A DNA stretch of 64,000 bases from Lentisphaerae bacterium GWF2_49_21 (GTDB lineage: Bacteria; Verrucomicrobiota; Lentisphaeria; Victivallales; GWF2-50-93): assembly GCA_001804805.1 (NCBI GenBank), contig MHBH01000061.1:154972-218971 (forward strand), read 5' to 3'. Below the pieces are notes generated by a model. The model was not told where the DNA came from. It did not search any database and worked only from the letters and a program-made list of their open reading frames with translations. Both the position numbers and the translations under genes were made by a program. Below are positions 26,789-34,400 of this stretch, one piece after another (position 1 is the stretch's first letter; every line of letters starts with the position of its first letter).

Positions 26789-28834
26789 ATGAGAAAGAGT
26801 CTTTTGGGAATCTTGTTTGGAGCCGCTTTGCTGGCGTTGAACTGTCTTGCCGCAGAAGAGGCTGCGGCGCCGGCGGAACTGAAGGTCCATACGATGTTCT
26901 CTAACAACATGGTGCTCCAGAGGGGCATTCCCGTAAAGATATGGGGCGTGGCGAAGCCGGGTTCGGAAGTGACCGTCAAGTTCGCTTCACAGGAAAAGAA
27001 GGCGAAGGCAGATGACAAGGGCAACTGGATGGCGACTCTGGACACAATGAAGGAAAATTCCACCCCTGCCGTTCTCGAGGTCTCTTCAGAAATCGAAAAT
27101 CGAAAATCGAAATTTGAAAATGTCCTCGTCGGCGACGTCTGGATCTGTTCCGGACAGTCGAACATGGAATTTGTCGTAAACAGCTCCATCAACTCACAGC
27201 AGGAGATAGCGGAGGCGAAATATCCTGAGATCAGGCTTTTCACCGTAGCCAAGAAACCTGTCGGCGAGCCGATTAAGACACTCAACGGGGAATGGAAGGT
27301 ATGCGCGCCGGAGACGGTAGGCAACTTCTCGGCGGTGGGATATTTCTTTGGACGTGATCTGAACAAGGATCTTAAGATTCCGATCGGCCTGATTAACACG
27401 TCCTGGGGTGGCACGCCTGCTGAAACTTGGACGACCTTTAAGACTCTTGAGAGTGATCCCGACTTTTCCGCGATGATCGAAAGGTATAAGGCCGCCCTTT
27501 CAAGTGATGCGATGGAAAACTACAAGAAGGCGCTGGCCGACTGGGAAAAGGAAAAAGGTTCCCGCAAGGAAGATGACAGGATAAAGGATCCCGGCAACAA
27601 AGGATTCGAACAGGGATGGGCGAAGTCTGACTTCAATGATTCCGACTGGAAGACGATGAAGCTTCCGTGCATGTGGGAGTCGCAGGGCATGAACATAGAC
27701 GGCGCTGTATGGTTCAGGAAGAACGTTGAAATTCCTGAAAAACTCGCAGGCAAGGATCTTACGATCACCCTCGGTTCCATCGATGATTTCGATGTGACTT
27801 ATTTCAATGGCACCCAGATTGGAACAACTGGGGAGGACACTCCTAATTTCTGGTCGTTCCCGCGCAAATACACAATTCCCGCAAATCTCGTGAAGTCCGG
27901 CAAAAACTGTCTTGCGGTAAGGGCATTCGACCATTTCGGCGGCGGCGGATTCGGCGGACAGGCCAAGGACATGAGGATAATTCTTGGAGAAGAGAACGTA
28001 GACATATCAGGAGAATGGAAATACAAGGTCGAATATTCCGTCGTGTCGAGCATGAGGCCGCAGGCTCCAATGGGGCCGAACAATCCGAATGCCCCCGCGA
28101 CTCTCTTCAACGGCATGATAAACCCAGTTATCCCTTACACCATCAAAGGTGCGATCTGGTACCAGGGATGTTCCAATGCCGGGCGTGCATACCAGTACAG
28201 GAAGCTTCTTCCTGCGATGATCAACGACTGGCGGAAGGAATGGGCCCAGCCCGAACCTGGAAAGGATTTTCCGTTCTTCATCGTCCAGCTTGCGAACTTC
28301 ATGGCTCCAGCCACCAAGCCTGAGGATTCGGCATGGGCCGAGCTCCGTGAGGCGCAGGCAATGACCGCATCTGGCTTAAAAAACTGCGGGCTCGCACTTG
28401 CGATCGACATCGGCGATGCGAAGGACATACATCCTAAGAACAAGCAGGATGTCGGCAAACGCCTCGAACTTGCCGCACTGAAAGTCGCCTATGGCAAGGA
28501 CATCGTATTCTCCGGCCCGACATATGATTCCATGAAGGTCGACGGGGATAAGATCGTACTCAGCTTCAAGAATGTCGGAGGCGGCCTTATTGCCAAGGAT
28601 GGGGATCTCAAGCACTTCTCAATTGCTGGCGACGATAAGGCTTTTGTCTGGGCAAAGGCCAAGATCGATGGTGACAAGATCATCGTTTCGAGCGATGACA
28701 TGAAGAAGCCTGTAGCCGTCAGGTATGCCTGGGCGAACAATCCCGAAGGATGCAACCTTTATAACAAGGAGGGATTGCCTGCGGTTCCGTTCCGGACCGA
28801 CACCTGGGATGGAGTGACAATCAACAACCGCTGA
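26789..28834 (+). CDS. Sialate O-acetylesterase family protein
   Basis: A 681-residue secreted esterase: signal peptide (LFGAALLALNCLAAEE), then a beta domain (MFSNNMVLQRGIPVKIWG), then VGDVWICSGQSNMEF near residue 115, where the Ser of GQSNM is the nucleophile. Later INTSWGGTPAETWT, GAIWYQGCSNAG and the AIDIGDAKDIHPKNKQDVG segment with the Asp-x-x-His pair complete the SGNH triad. A carbohydrate-binding-like beta insert (about residues 255-400) separates the two halves. The family removes acetyl groups from sugars. A run EIENRKSKFEN (residues about 101-111) is encoded by the iterated gaaaatcgaaaatcg repeat and looks like an insertion. A strong terminator follows. Confidence 0.9.
   Translation: MRKSLLGILFGAALLALNCLAAEEAAAPAELKVHTMFSNNMVLQRGIPVKIWGVAKPGSEVTVKFASQEKKAKADDKGNWMATLDTMKENSTPAVLEVSSEIENRKSKFENVLVGDVWICSGQSNMEFVVNSSINSQQEIAEAKYPEIRLFTVAKKPVGEPIKTLNGEWKVCAPETVGNFSAVGYFFGRDLNKDLKIPIGLINTSWGGTPAETWTTFKTLESDPDFSAMIERYKAALSSDAMENYKKALADWEKEKGSRKEDDRIKDPGNKGFEQGWAKSDFNDSDWKTMKLPCMWESQGMNIDGAVWFRKNVEIPEKLAGKDLTITLGSIDDFDVTYFNGTQIGTTGEDTPNFWSFPRKYTIPANLVKSGKNCLAVRAFDHFGGGGFGGQAKDMRIILGEENVDISGEWKYKVEYSVVSSMRPQAPMGPNNPNAPATLFNGMINPVIPYTIKGAIWYQGCSNAGRAYQYRKLLPAMINDWRKEWAQPEPGKDFPFFIVQLANFMAPATKPEDSAWAELREAQAMTASGLKNCGLALAIDIGDAKDIHPKNKQDVGKRLELAALKVAYGKDIVFSGPTYDSMKVDGDKIVLSFKNVGGGLIAKDGDLKHFSIAGDDKAFVWAKAKIDGDKIIVSSDDMKKPVAVRYAWANNPEGCNLYNKEGLPAVPFRTDTWDGVTINNR
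27089..27121. repeat. In-frame iterated aatcgaaaatcgaaaatcgaaa repeat inside the esterase gene
   Basis: A short tandem of gaaaatc units adds about eleven residues to the protein between two beta strands. The unit is of the intergenic repeat type seen in related genomes, though there is no second copy in this window. Confidence 0.6.
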
Positions 28835-28852
28835 GCAAAAATCAACATCAGC

Positions 28853-28882
28853 AAAAGCCCCGCGTGTGCGGGGCTTTTTTTT
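28853..28882 (+). terminator. Rho-independent terminator after the esterase gene
   Basis: Stem AAAAGCCCCGC (28853-28863) and GCGGGGCTTTT (28868-28878) with a GTGT loop and a run of Ts. It isolates the esterase from the convergent AraC gene. Confidence 0.95.
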
Positions 28883-28895
28883 AAGAGGCAATCCC

Positions 28896-29750
28896 TCAGG
28901 ACATCTGGGGAAGTACGCCCATCTTCCTGAAATGGCTTGGCGTCATTTTGAACTCCTTCTTGAACATGCGTACGAAATGCTGGTGGGTGATTCCGCCGAT
29001 ACGTTCACATATGACTTTTCCACTGAGGTTTGAATCTTTCAGCAGCCGGCAGGCAAGCAACAGCTTGCGCCTGGCGATGTAATCATGGGGGGTCTGTCCG
29101 AGTTCGGCCTTGAACAGCCGTGTGATGTGCTCGCGGGAGATTTCCATTTTTCCGGCAAGGCTTGTAACTGAAATCCCGTTTGCGATCTCATCGTCGATCA
29201 TGGTGCATGCCTCCGAGACAATGCGGTTTGAGGAAGACTGTTCATGGAAAGATTCCCTGGATCCGTCCAAGGTCATCAGCAGTTCGAAGACCAGGGAGGC
29301 TCCGGCAGAGGCAGATATCCTGACCGAGGTGCCGTCATACACGCTGAACGCCTTGAGCTGCTTGATCAGCTTGCATTCCAGATCGAGCTCGAAGATGGCA
29401 CCGTGCCGCTTTACGATATCTTTTACTATTCCTGTGGCGGCTCCGTAGAATGTGATGTATATGAATTCCCATGGGCGCATCGAGCCCGGGGGATAGAAGT
29501 ATGAGACGGCGGGATCATAGACTTCACAGAGGAAACCCTTTCCCGGTCCGATACGGTGTTCGCCCGACGCATCCTTAAAGCGTCCCTCCCCCGAAAGCGA
29601 GTATTGGAAAACCATGAGCCTCTCCACCCTCCTTGTCCTCCCCTCGAAATGATATGAGGGATCGTCATATCTCTCGCAGGAGACCGCGCTCAGCCTGGGC
29701 AGGGAGTCCATGGGTCTTACAGTAGTGAAATATGTGAGCCAGACTATCAT
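28896..29750 (-). CDS. AraC family transcriptional regulator
   Basis: A 284-residue regulator. Residues 1-170 form a cupin-type sensor (YHFEGRTRRVERLMVFQYS, GPGKGFLCEVYDP). The C-terminal 100 residues hold the two AraC helix-turn-helix motifs: VTSLAGKMEISREHITRLFK near 200, and the second after ICERIGGITHQHFVRMFKKEF with the family ending MTPSHFRKMG. It is divergent from the pseudopilin and sugar-enzyme genes and probably controls them or the esterase in response to a sugar. No convincing direct-repeat binding site could be picked out. The ATG at 29750 has no clear ribosome-binding site, and a later ATG at 29711 is possible. Confidence 0.9.
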   Translation of the reverse strand: MIVWLTYFTTVRPMDSLPRLSAVSCERYDDPSYHFEGRTRRVERLMVFQYSLSGEGRFKDASGEHRIGPGKGFLCEVYDPAVSYFYPPGSMRPWEFIYITFYGAATGIVKDIVKRHGAIFELDLECKLIKQLKAFSVYDGTSVRISASAGASLVFELLMTLDGSRESFHEQSSSNRIVSEACTMIDDEIANGISVTSLAGKMEISREHITRLFKAELGQTPHDYIARRKLLLACRLLKDSNLSGKVICERIGGITHQHFVRMFKKEFKMTPSHFRKMGVLPQMS

Positions 29751-29780
29751 AATCTACCCGTTCTCATTTTGTCTTCCATC

Positions 29781-29813
29781 ATATAAATCCTGCACTATGC
29801 GCAGGATTTATAT
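29781..29813. repeat. Perfect hairpin in the AraC/pseudopilin intergenic region
   Basis: Arms ATATAAATCCTGC (29781-29793) and GCAGGATTTATAT (29801-29813), 13 bp, loop 7 nt. This has the same AT-rich ends (ATAAATCC) as the stop-codon hairpins but sits upstream of genes. Confidence 0.75.
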
Positions 29814-29923
29814 CACAATATGTTAAATAATATCAAATTCAAGCATCTTGCAGGGATTCATGTCATATAGTATTATAGATGACAGGAAAAGATGCTGGCA
29901 TTAGCTGATGACACAATATGTTC

Positions 29924-29955
29924 ATATAAATATTTACGGACGAAAATATTTATAT
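29924..29955. promoter_or_regulatory. Hairpin directly before the pseudopilin ribosome-binding site
   Basis: Arms ATATAAATATTT (29924-29935) and AAATATTTATAT (29944-29955), loop 8 nt. It lies two bases before GGAGGAA of the pseudopilin gene, so it could affect translation initiation or transcript stability. Confidence 0.7.
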
Positions 29956-29969
29956 ATGGAGGAATCAAG

Positions 29970-30554
29970 ATGAGGACAAAGGGGAATTTTACGTTGATAG
30001 AATTACTTGTCGTCATTGCGATCATCGCAATCCTTGTGGCGCTCATGCTTCCGGCCCTGAAGGGGGCGAAGGATTCCGCAAAGGTTGTCATGTGCATGAG
30101 CAATCTAAAGCAGATGGGATCAGGGGCCATCAATTATTCTCTTGACTGGGACGGCGCATTCCCGACAAGGCTCCACGGCACAGGAGGTTTCGTGCGTTTC
30201 TGGTTCTATCAGCTCTGCCTTGCGACAACTGGTGAATACAAGGGGAACGGAAAAGATCCGATTCTCATATGTCCCGCGAGGACGGAAGCTTCGGGTCCGA
30301 GGATCGGTACCTATACCTGGGTCGACTACAGGATCTGCGGAACCCTCTGGCAGAACTTCCACTATCTCACTGAAATCCAAAGTCCGGCGAACACTTTCTA
30401 TATTGGTGAAACATCGGCAAACGCCGACGGCGTCGGTCCATACAGCGTCGACTGGCTCAGACATTACAAGAAGGCGAACTTCCTGTTCATCGACGGGCAT
30501 GTGCAGTCGATTCGGATGGGGGAGCAGACGAATACGAATTACTTATGGTACTGA
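29970..30554 (+). CDS. Prepilin-type pseudopilin (FTLIELL leader, FxDGH end)
   Basis: A 194-residue protein. The N-terminus [20 protein letters not shown] is a class III signal, cut by prepilin peptidase; the hydrophobic helix continues through [18 protein letters not shown]. The globular part ends [15 protein letters not shown], the FxDGH motif of the very expanded PVC pseudopilin family (DUF1559-like, H-X9-DG). Export by a type II secretion-like system and a role in a fibre or surface complex is inferred, as their real role is not known. GGAGGAA before 29970 fixes the start. It sits at the head of a sugar-degrading gene set, a frequent setting for this family. Confidence 0.9.
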   Translation: MRTKGNFTLIELLVVIAIIAILVALMLPALKGAKDSAKVVMCMSNLKQMGSGAINYSLDWDGAFPTRLHGTGGFVRFWFYQLCLATTGEYKGNGKDPILICPARTEASGPRIGTYTWVDYRICGTLWQNFHYLTEIQSPANTFYIGETSANADGVGPYSVDWLRHYKKANFLFIDGHVQSIRMGEQTNTNYLWY

Positions 30555-30555
30555 A

Positions 30556-30620
30556 GTAGGACAGGCTTTCCAGCCTGTTCGCAGAAAAATACAACGGGCT
30601 GGAAAGCCCGCCTTACTTAA
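30556..30620. repeat. GTAGGACAGGCTTTCCAGCC repeat, copy 2
   Basis: Second copy of the repeat at 26708-26772, same orientation, with a different middle (gcagaaaaatac). It starts immediately after the pseudopilin stop codon. Confidence 0.85.
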
Positions 30621-30636
30621 AACAAAGAGGGGTAAG

Positions 30637-31407
30637 ATGAAAACAATGATGTCCAAACCTGTAAGAGTGATTGTGCTTGCCTTTTCCGTATTTGCAACGT
30701 TCAACGCGAAATCCGCTGAATCTTTTGGCGGCGGGGATGTCAAAAAGGGGAATCTCTCCATCTCGGTATCCGACAAGGGTGTAATCGATGCCGTGTCCGT
30801 GAACGGTATAAGGATACTTGGCACGAACGGCGGGATCAGCACTTCCGGTTCACCTAAGGACGAATGGCAGCCCTGGTGTCCGCAGATGTGGGGCAGAGAC
30901 ATCAAAGTCGAAAAAACAGATACGGCGGACTGCACGACCATCACCACCACCGGTGTTATGAAACCCAAGGATGTCGAGGGGCAGAACAACTTCAAGACAG
31001 TCATCAAGGTCTATGCCGACAAGATAGTCTTCACCGCCAAGATTGATACTTCCGTAAAGGATCTCTGGAAGCGCTGTGGCGGATCCTTCAGGCTGGATGC
31101 TGCGAACTTCGCAAACGCCAAGTTCCGCGCGGATGGGGGCGAATGGAAGGATGTCCCGGAAGCACGTGGCAACAGGAATCTTCTCTGGCCAGAAAATGCA
31201 GCTGTGCTCGACGTAAAAGGGGGCAAATATCTGGCGACCTTCAAGTTCGACGGGATAAAAACCCATTTCTTCGATGAAAGGAAGGGCGAGAAACCGGTTC
31301 TGATGCTAGAGTACAACAGTCCGCAGCAGGAATTCAGCGACGAACGCGGGAACAAGAACTATGGGGCTGAGTTCAGCGTGACGGTTTCACTGAAAGAGGA
31401 CAAGTAA
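30637..31407 (+). CDS. Secreted beta-rich protein, stand-alone copy of the GH2 N-terminal domain
   Basis: A 256-residue protein with a signal peptide (VIVLAFSVFATFNAKSAE). The mature part (FGGGDVKKGNLSISVSDKG, then SGSPKDEWQPWCPQMWGRD, then GEWKDVPEARGNRNLLWPE) aligns block by block with the first 240 mature residues of the next gene, where it is joined to a GH2 enzyme. A carbohydrate-binding or polysaccharide-docking role is inferred. The start at 30637 is set by the ribosome-binding site (GAGGGG) and the signal peptide; the longer in-frame ORF upstream is repeat DNA. A perfect TGCGAACTTCGCA palindrome lies at 31101. Confidence 0.75.
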   Translation: MKTMMSKPVRVIVLAFSVFATFNAKSAESFGGGDVKKGNLSISVSDKGVIDAVSVNGIRILGTNGGISTSGSPKDEWQPWCPQMWGRDIKVEKTDTADCTTITTTGVMKPKDVEGQNNFKTVIKVYADKIVFTAKIDTSVKDLWKRCGGSFRLDAANFANAKFRADGGEWKDVPEARGNRNLLWPENAAVLDVKGGKYLATFKFDGIKTHFFDERKGEKPVLMLEYNSPQQEFSDERGNKNYGAEFSVTVSLKEDK

Positions 31408-31458
31408 TTTAACCACAGAACACACGGATTACACAGAATATATTTCAAAGGAGAAGAC

Positions 31459-34400
31459 ATGATAAAACTAAAGCAGATACAAGTATTGGGCATATATGCC
31501 ACAATGCTTTCCGCATTTTTTACGTCTTTGACAGGGAATCTTTCCGCGGCAGACAAGTTCTCCGGGGGCGAGGTGAAGAAGGGATCCATTTCGGTCAGCT
31601 TCTCGGGCAAGGGATGCATTGACGCGATCTCATTCGACGGGCAGAAGCTGATGCGCACCAACAACGGCATCACCACCACCGGCTCGAAAGACAACGAATG
31701 GGAGCCCTGGATGCCGCAGATGTATATGAAGGATGTCGTGCAGGAGAAGGAGGATTCTGCGGAATTCGCAACTGTCAGATCCTCCGGAATACTTAAGCCG
31801 AAGGGTTCGGACTCCTCAAGCAAGATCACCTCAACGACAAAAATATATGCCGACAGGATAGTCCAGGAATGTTCGATACGGACTTCCGACAAGACTCTCT
31901 GGCGGAGGGGAGGCGAATCGTTCAGGATGGACACATCGGCATTTGGTCCGATGAACTATAGGATCGAAGGAGGAGAATGGAAGGAGATACCAGAAGTGAA
32001 GGGCGACAGGAACCTTGTGTGGCCGGACGGCACAGCAATACTGGAATTCATCTCGGAGAAATATCTCATTACATTCAAGTACGAAGGCATCAAGACAAAT
32101 CTTTTCGACGACCGCAAGGACAATTCCCCCTATCTCAATCTTGAAGCCAACGTGTCGCCTGCCGAAATCAAGGAACAGGACGGTTCAGCCAGCTATGGAG
32201 GGAATTTCACTGTGACAATAACTTTCACGCAGAACAAGGCAGGCACGCTTCCTGTAAAGCCAAAACCGGATCCGAACGCCGGTTCCCCTACCCCCACCTC
32301 CTCATTTGACCTTTCAGAGAAGTCACGTCTGCTAAGCTCAGATTCCTTCAGGCGGAGATATTCACTCGACGGTCAATGGGATCTCATGCCTCTCGGGACG
32401 GCCACGGATTTCGCGTCGGATCTCTTCAAATATCCGGCGCCCGCCGGAAAATGGAAGAAGACCGCCGTGCCGATGCCGAAATATATGTTCAACGAGTGGA
32501 ACGGGCCGCAACATGCCGCCTGGTATAGGACTCAGTTTACAGCGCCGGATTCACTTAAGGGCAGCAGGATATATCTCCATTTCGAGGAGATCAGTTTCGA
32601 CACGAAGGCCTATCTGAACGGCAAGGAGATCGGAAAGCATTTTGGCGGATATATCCCTCTGGACTTCGATGCTACCGACAGCATCGTATTCGACAAGCCA
32701 AACGTACTTGAGGTCTTCACCGGCGACAACACTTCCGCGCTCAACAAGGACAAATATCCCCAGGGTGCGCCGAAGGGCGCCGACTGGTCGGTGACCAAGG
32801 CCGCGTCAATGTTCGCTCTCACGTTCTGCTCACACAAGGGAATCATCCAGAATGTTTATCTCGATGCGGTCCAGCAGTCCTATATCAGCGACGTCTTCGT
32901 AAAGACCTCCGTCCGTAAATGGAAGATCGATGCCGATGTGGAAATCACTAATACAGGCAAGGAAGCAAAGAAGTTTACGATCAAATCCTCGGTTCTCGAA
33001 GGCGACAAGGTCGTCAAGGAGCTTCCTGCGAAGGAGATCGAGGTTTCCCCTTCCTCCATTGCCAATGTCACATGTTCCGCAGACTGGAAGGATCCGAAGC
33101 TCTGGGGTTTCAAGGAGCCTAACCTCTATTTCCTTAAGACTGAACTTCTCGACGGGGGAAAGGTCATTGATTCCAGCAGGGCACGTTTCGGTTTCCGTGA
33201 ATTCTGGATTTTAGGAACTGACTTTTATCTCAACGGCGTGAAGATAATACTCCGTGAATGCGCCACCCATATTTATTACCATCCCGGCTGGCTCGACTGG
33301 GACAAGAAGTATGCCGGCAAGCCTTATGAGGGCGCAAAGGCCGAGATGGAAAGCATCCAGAATGCGAACTTCAACTGCACGCGCATGGTGCACCGCCCGC
33401 ATCCCGCATTCTTCTTCGACATCGCAGATGAGATCGGTCATCTTGTGATTTCGCATTTCCCGATCGGTTTCCACAAGGACCAGTTTGATTTCAAGAATCC
33501 TCTTCTTGCAAAAAATGCCGAGGACACGGTCATCGGGCAGATCAGGAAAGAGCGGAATCATCCTTCGATAATAATGTGGGAGGGGGAGAACGAAGGTTTT
33601 CCGTATGGCGAAAATGAAATGGCGAAGAACTTCTCGGAATTCTACTTCAAGAGCATCGATCAGGCCGCGAAGAAACTCGATCCGACACGTACTGTAAAGT
33701 TCGGCGGCGACGGCGACATCTTCGGCAAGGCGGATATTGTAGACATACACGGTGGCGACCTGCAGGAGATGAATGAGCTTCCCCTTCCAAACAGCAACTG
33801 GCAGATACTCGACAGGCTCGAAGGCCGTGCACACGGCTCGACAGGGAGAGTCTACGGTCTCACAGGCGGAGAAAAATGGTCCTGGAAGAAGGACAAGCCT
33901 CTCTACTTCGGCGAGGGGCTCTACTGGATGTTCGATCCCGACAAGGGCAAGGCCGCAAGGTTCATCGGCGAAAAAGTCTATGATGACAAGGACCTTGGCG
34001 ACCAGTGGTATAAGGGGCAGGACATGTTCCTCGGCGCGGGACAGTCCGAATATTTCAAGGTTGGAATTCCTGTCTGGAGGATGATGGGAGTCCTTTCCGG
34101 ATACTGTCCATGGGCTGTCGCCCCTGGATTCGGAACGACGCTGACAATGCACGATCTGCCGGTATATCAGGTATCGAAGGAGATGATGAAGCCGGAACGA
34201 TTCTTCATAAAACAAATGTACCGCAATTTTTTTGCAGGCGGAAAAATTGAATATGATTTTTGTTTTTTAAATCAAGATAAAAAACAAAATGAATATATGG
34301 TTGAATGGAACACCTCGATGGGCGGTGCGAAGTTCGCAGAGGACAAGTTCCAGCTGAAGATAGAACCGGCGGAGATGGCATGGAAGAAGATTTCCTTCAA

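Noticed and set aside
30142..30636. Upstream extension of the secreted protein gene at 30637
   Set aside because: It reads across the pseudopilin gene in another frame and through a dispersed repeat; the ribosome-binding site and signal peptide point to 30637.
33211..34215. 334-residue reading frame antisense to the GH2 gene
   Set aside because: It mirrors the codon pattern of a clear GH2 catalytic domain on the other strand, has no start signal, and has no recognisable motif.
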